From Geminocystis herdmanii PCC 6308 (GTDB lineage: Bacteria; Cyanobacteriota; Cyanobacteriia; Cyanobacteriales; Cyanobacteriaceae): a stretch of 64,000 nt of DNA. The translations under genes were made by a program, and so were the position numbers. The notes under the pieces are model-generated. The model had not been told where the DNA came from and did no database searches. It saw only the letters and a list, made by a program, of their open reading frames with translations. Below are positions 8,727-17,780 of this stretch, piece by piece (position 1 is the stretch's first letter; each line of letters opens with the position of its first letter). The stretch is taken from contig NZ_CM001775.1 of NCBI RefSeq assembly GCF_000332235.1, positions 2,138,230 to 2,202,229 of the forward strand, in the 5' to 3' direction.

Positions 8727-9110
8727 CTAACTCCAGCGTTGAACAACTAAGCGAATACTACCATCTTCATTTTTTTGTTGTTCAGTGACATTGAAGCCCT
8801 GTTGAGAAGATTCGGTTAAAACGGTATGTAAAGCATAACCTTGAGTCACACGCTGTAAAAAACCATCAACAGTCCAAGGCTGTTGCCAGTATTGTAAATC
8901 AGCTACTAACTCATATTCTTGACCATTCCAACTAAAACCAATATCATAATTATTCTCTTGTTCAATAACTATTTCCGCTTGGCTAGTTTTTCCTTGATAA
9001 CCTCGAACGTTTGAAGGACCTTGTTTCCAGTTAATTCCTAAATCTCCTAAAGAGGCTTTCAAAGAATTAATATTCCGAATTTGGGTTTTGATACTGCTAA
9101 AGTGTGACAT
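8727..9110 (-). CDS. ycf35: Ycf35 / DUF1257 family protein
   Basis: This 127-residue protein matches the Ycf35 family found in cyanobacteria and some plastids: an N-terminal MSHFSSIKTQIRN, the central GQEYELVADLQYW and a C-terminal RLVVQRW. No membrane segment or enzyme motif is visible. The function is unknown; conservation with photosynthetic genomes suggests a chloroplast-type role. It lies 60 bp downstream of the DUF2997 gene and upstream of the ferredoxin gene, all on the minus strand. Confidence 0.88.
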   Translation of the reverse strand: MSHFSSIKTQIRNINSLKASLGDLGINWKQGPSNVRGYQGKTSQAEIVIEQENNYDIGFSWNGQEYELVADLQYWQQPWTVDGFLQRVTQGYALHTVLTESSQQGFNVTEQQKNEDGSIRLVVQRWS

Positions 9111-9170
9111 AAGATTTCTGTTACTAAACTTAATTTAATCTTACAAAAAATGAGATTTATACATAAAAGT

Positions 9171-9374
9171 TTACCAATTTTGATTGGGAATGGTGTTATT
9201 TATGGAGATTTTTTCTTCATAATATTCTCCCGTTTTTTGTTGTGATATAACTCTACCTAATTGTGATTCGATGGCTTTAGTTACTTCTTCACAAGACTTT
9301 CCGATGATTCCTGTTACTTTTTCTTGGACTCTACCATCAGGAAAGATAATAAATTCTAATGTTTCGATCGACAT
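9171..9374 (-). CDS. DUF2997 family small protein
   Basis: This 67-residue protein has the DUF2997 pattern: TLEFIIFPDGRVQEKVTGI then SCEEVTKAIESQLG. The start is supported by a good Shine-Dalgarno sequence (AAGGAGA) about eight bases before the ATG. It is the first gene of the likely DUF2997-ycf35-ferredoxin unit. The function of the family is not known. Confidence 0.82.
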   Translation of the reverse strand: MSIETLEFIIFPDGRVQEKVTGIIGKSCEEVTKAIESQLGRVISQQKTGEYYEEKISINNTIPNQNW

Positions 9375-9470
9375 AATGACACATTCTCCTTAAAATCTAT
9401 ATTTTCCTTCAAGTATGAATTATAATCTTCAATTTGCTCAAAAAGTAACGAGGCTCACTTAAAATTTCAC

Positions 9471-9503
9471 AAAAAAAACCCCTTCTCACAATTGAAAAGA
9501 GGT
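9471..9503 (-). terminator. Intrinsic terminator of the RNA-binding protein gene
   Basis: On the minus strand an 11 bp stem (ACCTCTTTTCA / TGAGAAGGGGT, two G-U pairs) with a 4-base loop is followed directly by a run of eight T. It lies ~65 bp after the stop of the RRM gene. Confidence 0.8.
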
Positions 9504-9567
9504 TGAACTTTATTTAGTTAGGGGTAAACGGTAAAAAATAATATTTTTTAGTTACACTAATAAGTTT

Positions 9568-9879
9568 TTAGTAGCTACTGGAAAAACTATTTCTTCTTCC
9601 GCCACCGCCACCACGGCCACCACGAGAATTATTTTCCTCACGGGGTTTGGCTTTGTTAACTTTCATGTCACGTCCCATCCATTCTGCACCGTCTAAGGCT
9701 TCGATTGCTTTATCTTCTTCAGCATCAGTACTCATTTCCACAAAACCAAAACCGCGCATACGCCCAGTTTCACGATCGGTAGGTAAATAGACTCTTTTTA
9801 CTGCTCCAAAATCCGCAAAGGCAGAGGTTAAATGGGCTTCCGTAACTTCATAGGATAAATTCCCTACATAGATAGACAT
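9568..9879 (-). CDS. Cyanobacterial RRM-type RNA-binding protein
   Basis: A single RRM domain starts immediately: RNP2 is IYVGNL and RNP1 is RGFGFVEM. A Gly/Arg-rich tail follows (SRGGRGGGGGRRN) and ends SFSSSY. The protein is 103 residues from the chosen ATG at 9879, which has GGAGAAAG a few bases upstream. An extension to 9918 would add 13 non-family residues and is rejected. These Rbp proteins bind RNA and several are cold-induced, usually with long 5' leaders; the ~350 bp non-coding leader here fits that pattern. A strong terminator follows. Confidence 0.92.
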   Translation of the reverse strand: MSIYVGNLSYEVTEAHLTSAFADFGAVKRVYLPTDRETGRMRGFGFVEMSTDAEEDKAIEALDGAEWMGRDMKVNKAKPREENNSRGGRGGGGGRRNSFSSSY

Positions 9880-10233
9880 AAACTTTCTCCAAATACAATA
9901 TAGTCTTAAGATTCGCAATTCGGAGAGAAGCTTGTCAATCGAAAACTCGAAATACTCGTGAATATCTTAAACAAAATCTTTAAACCGATACTTAATCTCG
10001 TCAATTTTGATTATAGCACGGTAATTTATAATTGACAATTACTCGATCGACAATTAATCTCGATTTGGACAAAAAACCATAAATTTTCATCAAAAATCAA
10101 AGCTATGAATCTTGATAAACAAGAAAAGACAAAGGTGGAAAGGAAATATTAAGATTTATGTCTTTAGAGAGAAGAGACAGAAAAAAGATAAGATGCAAAT
10201 TAATGATTCATTATTAACTATCCACGACTAACT
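9880..10233. promoter_or_regulatory. Divergent intergenic region between the RRM gene and selO
   Basis: This 354 bp AT-rich stretch without a convincing gene holds the divergent promoters of the RRM gene and selO. The part next to the RRM gene is probably a long 5' leader, as in known cold-regulated rbp genes. I see no defined riboswitch or operator. Confidence 0.4.
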
Positions 10234-11640
10234 ATGATAACAAATCCTTTTCTCTCCCTTGAATATGAAATGGCTATGGAAAACTTAGGAGATGATTACT
10301 ATGAAGAAGTTACTCCAGCAGAATTTCCCCAACATATATTAAGATTTGTAAATGAGAATCTATTACCTGTCATGGGCATAGACAAAGATAGTGTCACCGA
10401 TAATGATTGGATAGAAGCCTTCGGAAAGTTTCAAGGAATTAGACCTTGTTTAGCATTAAAATATCATGGTTATCAATTTGGTGCTTATAATCCTCAATTG
10501 GGAGATGGTAGAGGATTTCTCTATGGGCAAATTAGGGGAAAAGATGGCTTCTTATATGATTTTGGCACAAAAGGATCGGGAAGAACTCCCTATTCTCGCC
10601 AAGCCGATGGGCGACTAACTTTGAAGGGAGGAGTCAGAGAAGTTATTGCAGGAGAAGCATTATATCGTTTAGGGGTGAATACTTCCCGTTGTCTTTCTTT
10701 GATTGAAACGGGAGAATCTTTATGGCGAGGAGACGAACCTTCTCCCACTCGTAGCGCTGTGATGGTAAGATTCAGTAAATCTCATATTCGTTTCGGTAGT
10801 TTTGAGAGACTGTATTATTTACAGCGTCATGATTTAATCAAAAATCTTTTAGATCATGTAATTTATTATTATTATCCCCATTTAACAAGTTCTGATCATC
10901 CTTACATCGATTTTTATCGGGAGTTAGTGCAAAGGGTGGCTTTATTAAGCGCGCAGTGGATGAGTGCGGGTTTTTGTCATGGTGTTCTCAATACTGATAA
11001 TATGTCTATTACAGGAGAGAGTTTTGATTATGGCCCTTATGCCTTTATTAATACTTATGATGCTAACTTTACGGCGGCTTATTTTGACTACGGCGGTAGA
11101 TATAGTTATGGTAATCAACCCTTAATTTGTCGTTGGAATTTGGAATTGTTACAAAAGCCTTTATCGTTGGTGATACCCTTTGAGAGTTTACAGGCAGGAT
11201 TATCCCATTATGATCTTTATTATGATCAATTTTATCATACTTTGATGGTAAAAAAACTAGGATTTGAAAATTTAGCTCAAAATTTAGGGAAAAAGTTAGT
11301 TACGGCAACGATCGATTTATTAAAAGAAAGTCAGTATAGTTATCATCAATTTTTTGCAGATTTAGCTTCACAATTTAATTATGGTTGGCATGAAAATCCT
11401 GATTTAATCTTAGAAAATACAGAAATTCGATCGACTCATTTACATTCTTGGAGGCTATTATATCATCGGGCTTTAGAGAATTTTGTTAGGGAAGAATTAG
11501 ATGAGATTAAAGATAGGCTCGATCGATCTAATCCTTCGATTGTACCAGTTCGATCGATAATTGAAGCAGTGTGGCATCCTATAGCAGAGGAAGATAATTG
11601 GCAACCTTTTTATGATTTATTAGAACAATTTAAGTATTAA
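10234..11640 (+). CDS. selO: SelO/YdiU-family protein adenylyltransferase
   Basis: This 468-residue protein is typical of the SelO pseudokinase family, which transfers AMP from ATP to Ser/Thr/Tyr of target proteins in redox stress. Family landmarks are [29 protein letters not shown] (the nucleotide-binding loop), [12 protein letters not shown], and the metal-site region [20 protein letters not shown] with the GRYSYGNQP signature. Length is close to bacterial YdiU (~480). It stands alone between the RRM gene and a protein kinase. The typical selenocysteine or Cys at the C-terminus of eukaryotic SelO is absent, as in many bacteria. Confidence 0.9.
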   Translation: MITNPFLSLEYEMAMENLGDDYYEEVTPAEFPQHILRFVNENLLPVMGIDKDSVTDNDWIEAFGKFQGIRPCLALKYHGYQFGAYNPQLGDGRGFLYGQIRGKDGFLYDFGTKGSGRTPYSRQADGRLTLKGGVREVIAGEALYRLGVNTSRCLSLIETGESLWRGDEPSPTRSAVMVRFSKSHIRFGSFERLYYLQRHDLIKNLLDHVIYYYYPHLTSSDHPYIDFYRELVQRVALLSAQWMSAGFCHGVLNTDNMSITGESFDYGPYAFINTYDANFTAAYFDYGGRYSYGNQPLICRWNLELLQKPLSLVIPFESLQAGLSHYDLYYDQFYHTLMVKKLGFENLAQNLGKKLVTATIDLLKESQYSYHQFFADLASQFNYGWHENPDLILENTEIRSTHLHSWRLLYHRALENFVREELDEIKDRLDRSNPSIVPVRSIIEAVWHPIAEEDNWQPFYDLLEQFKY

Positions 11641-11705
11641 AATTCTCCAAAAAAATCATGATTTTCAATCAGGGATTATTTGTAGAAAAGCCAACTTTAT
11701 TATTT

Positions 11706-11738
11706 ATTGTTAATTGTTAATTGTTAATTGTTAATTGT
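11706..11738. repeat. Heptamer tandem array (TTAATTG)n
   Basis: Four to five copies of TTAATTG occur immediately before the kinase start. Apparent upstream TTG/GTG starts of the kinase fall inside this array. Confidence 0.85.
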
Positions 11739-11742
11739 GAAG

Positions 11743-13392
11743 ATGCAGATTTATTGTCTTAATCCAGAGTGTAATTATCTTAACTTGGATACTCACACTT
11801 ATTGTCAAAAGTGTAATTCTAGTTTACGGCTTGACGATCGATATGGTGCAATCAAAGAGATTGGTAGGGGAGGATTTGCTAAAACTTTTTTAGCTATTGA
11901 TTATAGTAATAAAAATTTATCTCGTTGTGTAATTAAACAATTTTTGCCTTCTTTGCAAAATCCAAATCATAAAAATTGGCAGATGTTTAAAGAAGAAGTA
12001 ACTCGTTTAAAAATGCTTAATTCTTATGTACAAATTCCCCAATTAATTGATTTTATTAAGCAGGAAAATAGATATTATATTATTCAGGAATTTATTGATG
12101 GTGAAAACTTAGAAGATGAATTAATTAAAGAGGGTGTTTTTAATGAAGAAATAATTATTAAATTACTGAAAAATGTCTTAGCTATTCTTAAAGAAGTTCA
12201 TTTGCTTAATATTATTCATCGAGATATAAAACCTCAAAATATTATTAGAAGAATTGATAATCAAACTTTTTATTTAGTGGATTTTGGAGCATCAAAATTA
12301 TTAGATAAAGAAGATAAATGTAAAACGGCGACGGTTATTGGCAGTGCGGAATATGTTGCACCAGAACAAGCTAGGGGAAAAACTGTTTTTGCTAGTGATT
12401 TATATAGTTTAGGAGTAACTTGTATTCATTTATTGACAAATCGATCGAGCTTTGATTTAATTGACTTAAATAATCAGTGGATTTGGGAAGAATATTTAAC
12501 AAAAAAAATTAGTAGGGATTTAAAAAAAATTCTCAATAAAATGATCTCTTTTTCTCTGAATACAAGGTATCAAAAAGTAGAAGAAGTTATTAAAGATTTA
12601 GATAATTTAGACAAAAGAAAACTAAGATTATCATGGCAAACTCTGACAACTTTTGGTATCTTAGGCTCGATCGTTCTTATACTGATAAATAAGTTAGATT
12701 TATTCCCTCCAGTTATCCCCGTTGATGATTCTCCCCCCGTAATTCCCATTGATAATTCGACTCCTGTAGATGAATCTCCTACCAATGTGGAAAAACCTAT
12801 TAATAATATACCTTCAAAAAGTGTCGAAATTCTTGAAAAAGAAGCGATGGAAAGTTTAATGTTATTAACAGATATTCAAGATAAATACTTTAGTCAAAAT
12901 GGTAAATTTTTAGAGAAAAATCTTTATTTACCTTTTGCTAGTGGACATTTATTTAGAATACAAAAATTGGACGATCGACATATAGCAATTATAGCCTTAG
13001 CAACGGAAAATAATTTGAGAAATTTTGTCGTAATGATTTGGGGGGGTAAACCAGATTTACCAGAAAACAGGGAAAAAACGAAGAATTATAAACCTAAAAA
13101 TGATGATTGGGGGGTGTTAGCTAGTCCAAATATGAGCTTTAGTAAAGTAAAAACTCCTCAGAATACCATCAGATTTAACTATTGTGAAACAGAAAAACCG
13201 ATAGCAAAATTTCCTAACTTTAGCAATGTTAAATTGACAGATTCTTTACCCTTATCTTATCAAGAATTATCTTGTCCTGAAGGCTATGTTTATTCTTTAT
13301 TGTTTCTCGAAATAATGAGTAAAAAAACGGCAGAAATTCCTCCAGCAATTATCTATGATATAGATGGAGAAAATTTGCGCATCAAAAAATAG
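11743..13392 (+). CDS. Membrane Ser/Thr protein kinase with N-terminal zinc ribbon
   Basis: The protein opens with a four-Cys zinc ribbon (YCLNPECNYLN, YCQKCNSSL). A PKN2-type kinase domain follows: Gly loop GRGGFAKTF near residue 40, catalytic HRDIKPQN (His159), DFG at 180-182 and an APEQ segment. One membrane helix lies at ~301-321, then a Pro/Asp-rich linker and a ~190-residue domain on the far side of the membrane. That outer domain (DIQDKYFSQNGKF...) resembles the pilin-like G/H domain seen in other cyanobacterial proteins; this is a weak match. I chose the ATG at 11743 because the upstream codons are STRR repeats. Targets are unknown. Confidence 0.88.
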   Translation: MQIYCLNPECNYLNLDTHTYCQKCNSSLRLDDRYGAIKEIGRGGFAKTFLAIDYSNKNLSRCVIKQFLPSLQNPNHKNWQMFKEEVTRLKMLNSYVQIPQLIDFIKQENRYYIIQEFIDGENLEDELIKEGVFNEEIIIKLLKNVLAILKEVHLLNIIHRDIKPQNIIRRIDNQTFYLVDFGASKLLDKEDKCKTATVIGSAEYVAPEQARGKTVFASDLYSLGVTCIHLLTNRSSFDLIDLNNQWIWEEYLTKKISRDLKKILNKMISFSLNTRYQKVEEVIKDLDNLDKRKLRLSWQTLTTFGILGSIVLILINKLDLFPPVIPVDDSPPVIPIDNSTPVDESPTNVEKPINNIPSKSVEILEKEAMESLMLLTDIQDKYFSQNGKFLEKNLYLPFASGHLFRIQKLDDRHIAIIALATENNLRNFVVMIWGGKPDLPENREKTKNYKPKNDDWGVLASPNMSFSKVKTPQNTIRFNYCETEKPIAKFPNFSNVKLTDSLPLSYQELSCPEGYVYSLLFLEIMSKKTAEIPPAIIYDIDGENLRIKK

Positions 13393-13494
13393 TGATTTTT
13401 TTTTAATCTCCATCTTTTTTTATCTATTAAAGTATTATTTACAGTAGGAGAGAACTATTTAAACTTAGAATTACTAGCAAACTTTATTAAATGT

Positions 13495-14289
13495 TTATTC
13501 TGGAATATCAACACCAGATTGTTTTAATAATTCCCTTAGTTTTTGAATCTCTAACTCTGCTTTATCAGCACGTTGTCTTTCTTCCTCAGCACGTTGTTTT
13601 TCCTGCTGGGTAAGTTGTTTTTGTGTTTCCAGAGGGGTAGGAATCCAGTTTCCTTGTTCATCATACCATCGTAGCCAAGTTCGATCGATCCCTTGATAAT
13701 GTCCTTGCCATAACCCTAAACCCATCTTTGCTTCAGCTAACCAAAATCCTTTATCTTGTTTCGATAACCGTTGATAACGATTCATCATCAACCCAAAACC
13801 TTGAAACTCATCAGTGTAACGATTAAAGACAAAATAATAAGGTATTCTCAAAAGTTGCTCATAAACAATCCATTTGGTAGGAGGTTTACTTCTATTCCAC
13901 AAAGTTTTCCCTAAATCTTCCCCTTCTGTGCTGGGGGAAATAAACTCAATAACGACATAAGGTTGTATTGTCTCTTGCCAAGCGACATAACTTAATCTTA
14001 ATTCTCTATTATCATATAGTCTTGTACCGCCTAAAACCCCAAACCAATCAGGGCGTTTATACCATTGAGGATGGGAAGGATTATAGTATAAGTTTAAATC
14101 ACTAGCGACAAAAATCTCATTTTCGGAGTAATCGGGAGGCACAAAAGTGGAATTTAATAATGTGGGTTGAATTAAATGAAACTCGTCTGGCAAACCTTCA
14201 TCCTCCAATGTTTCACTAGGTAAATCGTACATGGTGGGTAATGTCTCTTTCGGAGAAATAGGGGGATTTTCTTGTTGATACATCTGCAT
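13495..14289 (-). CDS. Uma2 family (DUF820) PD-(D/E)XK nuclease-like protein
   Basis: This 264-residue protein has a core at ~50-180 with the Uma2 pattern: RPDWFGVLGG (acidic site), PYVVIEFISPST (E plus SPST) and KWIVYEQLLRIPYYFVF. The C-terminus is a charged coiled coil (QKQLTQQEKQRAEEERQRAD). Uma2 proteins are very numerous in cyanobacteria and are predicted restriction-type nucleases, but their biological role is largely untested. It stands alone, next to a mobile-element relic. The start is uncertain between two close ATGs. Confidence 0.87.
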   Translation of the reverse strand: MQMYQQENPPISPKETLPTMYDLPSETLEDEGLPDEFHLIQPTLLNSTFVPPDYSENEIFVASDLNLYYNPSHPQWYKRPDWFGVLGGTRLYDNRELRLSYVAWQETIQPYVVIEFISPSTEGEDLGKTLWNRSKPPTKWIVYEQLLRIPYYFVFNRYTDEFQGFGLMMNRYQRLSKQDKGFWLAEAKMGLGLWQGHYQGIDRTWLRWYDEQGNWIPTPLETQKQLTQQEKQRAEEERQRADKAELEIQKLRELLKQSGVDIPE

Positions 14290-14417
14290 AACCCATGAAA
14301 TAATATTCTTATTTTAGCTATATTATACAAAGTCTCAAAATCTTTATTTTTCATTCTTTAACTTAATACCTAATACCAGATACCTTCCCTCATCAAAATA
14401 CTTTTAACTTAAATGGA

Positions 14418-14863
14418 GAAAGAAGTCCCACGCTGTAAACACAATAAAATAATACCACGTTTCAGGGGGGGATGCCGATCGACCAACAGAACAGAGTCCT
14501 ATAGGACATTTCTTTTCCCCAAAATCAAAATCTTATGCTAAGATAGTTTTTATCACCAACCAAGATTGTTAGTAAAGATGCACAGAGCAATAAAAGTAAG
14601 GTTATACCCAACAAATGAACAAGCCCAAAAACTTAGTCAAGTTATGGGCTGTGCTAGATGGTGGTATAATTACGCTCTAAGCCTGTGTAACGAAAAATAT
14701 AAGAGCCGAAGGTATCAGAATGATAAAGACGGATAGAACCGCCGTCTCTGCATCTGGAGGCTCAGTAAGACCAAAGGGTGGACGTAAGTCCGTCTTGAGG
14801 CATGAGCCTGTGAAAGATGAAGCCAACACTATACAGTTAGGTTAGTGTTTGGTAGTTCACGAT
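14418..14863 (+). mobile_element. Deletion-derived IS200/IS605-type element (tnpB relic)
   Basis: Both ends match the larger element at 48,011-50,805. The left side shares GAAAGAAGTCCCACGCTG and the ~80 bp leader with a TCCTATAGGA palindrome. The right side shares GTTAGGTTAGTGT and GGTAGTTCAC. The interior has been deleted down to ~270 bp of tnpB sequence. It is a non-autonomous, MITE-like copy placed just upstream of a LysR gene. Confidence 0.8.
14578..14845 (+). pseudogene. tnpB: tnpB with large internal deletion and frameshift
   Basis: The ATG at 14578 gives the normal TnpB start (MHRAIKVRLYPTNEQAQKLS) through LSLCNEKYK. At about 14,698 the sequence jumps to the TnpB C-terminus in another frame (NIRAEGIRMIKTD, then VSASGGSVRPKGGRKSVLRH) ending at 14845. 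The N-terminal frame stops at 14736. All RuvC catalytic residues and the zinc finger are gone, so no nuclease is made. The 3' end, which in such elements encodes the guide-RNA scaffold, is retained. Confidence 0.85.
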
Positions 14864-14944
14864 AGCCCCTAATTACTATTGACTTTTATCTATCTATAAT
14901 TTATTATGTATCAATAAAGATAAATAGATATAGGAGTTAAATGT

Positions 14945-15844
14945 TTGATTCACGCTACTTTACATCAATTAAAGGTATTTGAAACCACCGCACGACTGGG
15001 AAGTTTTACCAAAGCGGCAGAAGAATTAGACATAACCCAACCCACGGTATCAAGTCAGGTTAAACAGTTAACAAAAACCGTAGGATTACCATTATTTGAG
15101 CAAATTGGGAAACAACTTTATCTCACGGAAGCAGGAAAAGAATTATTGACAACCTGCCAAGATGTTTTTACTCAATTAGATAATTTTGAGATGAAAATTG
15201 CCGATTTAAAAGGCACAAAGGAAGGAAAATTGAGTTTATCAGTTATTACCACGGCTACTTATTTTATTCCTCGTATTTTAGGCTCTTTTTGTTTGCTTTA
15301 TCCCGATATTGATATTTCTTTGCAGGTGACTAACCATAAACAGATACAGGAGAGAATGTTAAATAATCAAGATGATTTATATATTTTAAGTCAACCACCT
15401 TCAGAAATTGATCTTAAAAGTCAACCGTTTATTGATAATCCGTTGGTAGTTATAGCTAAACAAGATCATCCGTTGGTAGATAGTAAACGAATACCCCTTG
15501 AGATGTTAGAAAGTTATCCTTTTATTATGCGAGAATTTGGTTCTGGTACTCGTAAAGCGGTACAAAATTTATTTAATGAGCATGGTATTAATGTGAGGGT
15601 GAGATTAGAATTGGGTAGTAATGAGGCGATAAAACAAGCTGTTTTGGGGGGTTTAGGAATTTCGGTGTTATCAAAACATACTTTAACTTTTGCTTCTCAT
15701 GAGGATTTAGCTGTTTTGGATGTGGAAAATTTCCCTATTCCTCGTCATTGGTATATATCCCATTTAGCGGGAAAACAATTATCGGTTATTGCTCAAACTT
15801 TTTTAGATTTTTTGATCGATCGAACTCAATTAATGGAAGTATAA
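14945..15844 (+). CDS. LysR-family transcriptional regulator, CmpR/CbbR-like
   Basis: This 299-residue protein has a winged helix-turn-helix at residues 5-65 (ARLGSFTKAAEELDITQPTV) and a LysR effector-binding domain to the end. Residues ~20-60 resemble the cyanobacterial CmpR/CcmR/RbcR group that controls inorganic carbon uptake and fixation, but no carbon genes are adjacent. The likely start is TTG at 14945 with AGGAG about eight bases upstream; the ATG at 14941 is out of frame. It follows a tnpB relic whose right end lies ~80 bp upstream. The specific regulon is not known. Confidence 0.85.
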   Translation: MIHATLHQLKVFETTARLGSFTKAAEELDITQPTVSSQVKQLTKTVGLPLFEQIGKQLYLTEAGKELLTTCQDVFTQLDNFEMKIADLKGTKEGKLSLSVITTATYFIPRILGSFCLLYPDIDISLQVTNHKQIQERMLNNQDDLYILSQPPSEIDLKSQPFIDNPLVVIAKQDHPLVDSKRIPLEMLESYPFIMREFGSGTRKAVQNLFNEHGINVRVRLELGSNEAIKQAVLGGLGISVLSKHTLTFASHEDLAVLDVENFPIPRHWYISHLAGKQLSVIAQTFLDFLIDRTQLMEV

Positions 15845-15989
15845 AACTGTAGCTTAACTTTGTGGTTAGAACTTATTTTCAGGAAAAATCTTAAGATTTA
15901 CTTTATATTTCCCAGAAAATGATAATATAGTGGAATCCTGACAAGAATATTGAGCCTTTACACTTTATCTGAGAATAAAGAATAATAAT

Positions 15990-17780
15990 ATGGTTTTAGA
16001 CGATAATTCCTCCCTTCCTGATGTAGCTGTTTTGGAAGTAATGATTTCCCCTGAAAAATTAGCTAATGGCTATATCGATAACAATGAGGAACAACTTACC
16101 CTATTAGCGGCTGCCGTTCATAGCGCGCATGATTCGATCGTAATTACCACCACAGAATTAGATTATCCGGGTCCTGAAATTGTCTTTGTTAATCAGGCTT
16201 TTACCAAAATGACGGGTTATCAACCTTCGGAGATTATCCGTAAAACTCCTCGTATTTTACAAGGTCCAAATACCGATCGAACGGTCTTTAAACATCTAAA
16301 ATCTTTACTCAGAAGCGGTAAAGTTTTTTTTGGCGAAACCATCAACTATCGTAAAGATGGTACAGAATTTTACAATCAATGGCATATTGAATCTATTACC
16401 AATAGTCAAGGGGAAGTCACCCATTATTTAGCCATTCAAAGAGATGTTACTGATAAAATCAATACTCAGAAAAAATTAGTTTATGATGCGTTTCATGATT
16501 CTTTAACCGGATTGAATAATCGAGCATGGTTTTTAAAAGAATTACAAGATTGTTTAGCTAAAGCGAATGAATATCAAGATTATGTTTTTGCTCTATTATT
16601 CTTAGATTTAGATGGTTTTAAACTAATTAATGATAGTCTTGGGCATTCGGTGGGAGATGTTTTTTTAAAGGAAGTAGCACAAAGAATAAAAAACAGTCTT
16701 CGAGAACAAGATAAATTAGCTCGTTTAGGAGGAGACGAATTTACGATTATTATTGATGATGTCAAGGATTTAAGTATCATTTCTGAAACTGTCGATCGAA
16801 TCCAAAATGCTTTACAACAACCCTTAATACTTCATTCCCAAGAGATTTTTACATCTGGAAGCATAGGAATAACTCTCAGTACCATGGGCTATGAAAACGG
16901 AGAAGAAATGGTAAGAGATGCGGATTTAGCCATGTATCGAGCGAAATCTTTAGGTAAATCTCGATCGGCTATTTTCAATAAAACTATGCACAAAGTAGCC
17001 GTAAAAAGGCTTAGTCTGGAAAATGATTTACGCAAAGCCCTAGAAAAAAATCAATTTGAGACTTATTATCAACCAATTATAAATGTCGTAGATCAAAGTA
17101 TTATCGGTTTTGAGTCTTTATTACGTTGGCATCATCCCGAACAAGGTTTTATCTCCCCCATGGGATTTATCCCCTTAGCCGAAGAAACAGGATTGATTGT
17201 GGAAATTGGAGAATGGGTTTTACATCAGGCTTGTATTCAATCCAAACTCTGGCAAAATTTGATTCCTGCTCATTCTTTCTTTATCAATGTTAACCTTTCC
17301 CCCCGTCAATTTAAACAGTCTAATTTGGTGACGAAAGTAGAACAAATTCTACAACAAACTCAGTGCGATCGACGTTTAATTAAATTAGAAATTACTGAAA
17401 GTGCCATTCTCGAAACCGATAACAGAGCAGATACCATGTTAAATCAATTAAAGGAGTTGGGTATTAAACTATGTATCGACGATTTTGGGACGGGTTATTC
17501 TTCTCTGAGTCGTTTATATCAATTACCCATTGACATCCTCAAAATAGATGCTTGTTTTATTCGTGCCATCGGCAAACATGAGAAAAAAGAGAAAATATTA
17601 GAAAGTATCGTCAATTTAGCGCATAACTTAGGGATGGAAGTAGTAGCAGAAGGTGTTGAGACAGAAATACAATTTGAGAAAGTTAAACAACATCAGTGCG
17701 AATACGTCCAAGGTTATCTTTTTGGTCGCCCTATCACTATAGATGACACAGAAAAGTTACTCAAGAAAAAATTTTTATAG
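15990..17780 (+). CDS. PAS-GGDEF-EAL cyclic-di-GMP enzyme
   Basis: This 596-residue cytoplasmic protein has a PAS domain at ~40-160, GGDEF at ~165-330 and EAL at ~345-590. GGDEF is intact (residues 247-251), with an inhibitory I-site REQD at 238-241. The EAL domain keeps the first Glu (GFESLLRW, Glu375), DDFGTGYSSL and EGVET. Both synthesis and breakdown of c-di-GMP are therefore possible. The PAS domain has LOV-like spacing (TPRILQGPNTDR), but the flavin-binding Cys of GxNCRFLQ is replaced, so blue-light adduct chemistry is not expected. No membrane segments are seen. Confidence 0.93.
   Translation: MVLDDNSSLPDVAVLEVMISPEKLANGYIDNNEEQLTLLAAAVHSAHDSIVITTTELDYPGPEIVFVNQAFTKMTGYQPSEIIRKTPRILQGPNTDRTVFKHLKSLLRSGKVFFGETINYRKDGTEFYNQWHIESITNSQGEVTHYLAIQRDVTDKINTQKKLVYDAFHDSLTGLNNRAWFLKELQDCLAKANEYQDYVFALLFLDLDGFKLINDSLGHSVGDVFLKEVAQRIKNSLREQDKLARLGGDEFTIIIDDVKDLSIISETVDRIQNALQQPLILHSQEIFTSGSIGITLSTMGYENGEEMVRDADLAMYRAKSLGKSRSAIFNKTMHKVAVKRLSLENDLRKALEKNQFETYYQPIINVVDQSIIGFESLLRWHHPEQGFISPMGFIPLAEETGLIVEIGEWVLHQACIQSKLWQNLIPAHSFFINVNLSPRQFKQSNLVTKVEQILQQTQCDRRLIKLEITESAILETDNRADTMLNQLKELGIKLCIDDFGTGYSSLSRLYQLPIDILKIDACFIRAIGKHEKKEKILESIVNLAHNLGMEVVAEGVETEIQFEKVKQHQCEYVQGYLFGRPITIDDTEKLLKKKFL

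Noticed and set aside
15990-16480. LOV blue-light photoreceptor domain
   Set aside because: The Cys that forms the flavin adduct is absent, so only a PAS call is made.
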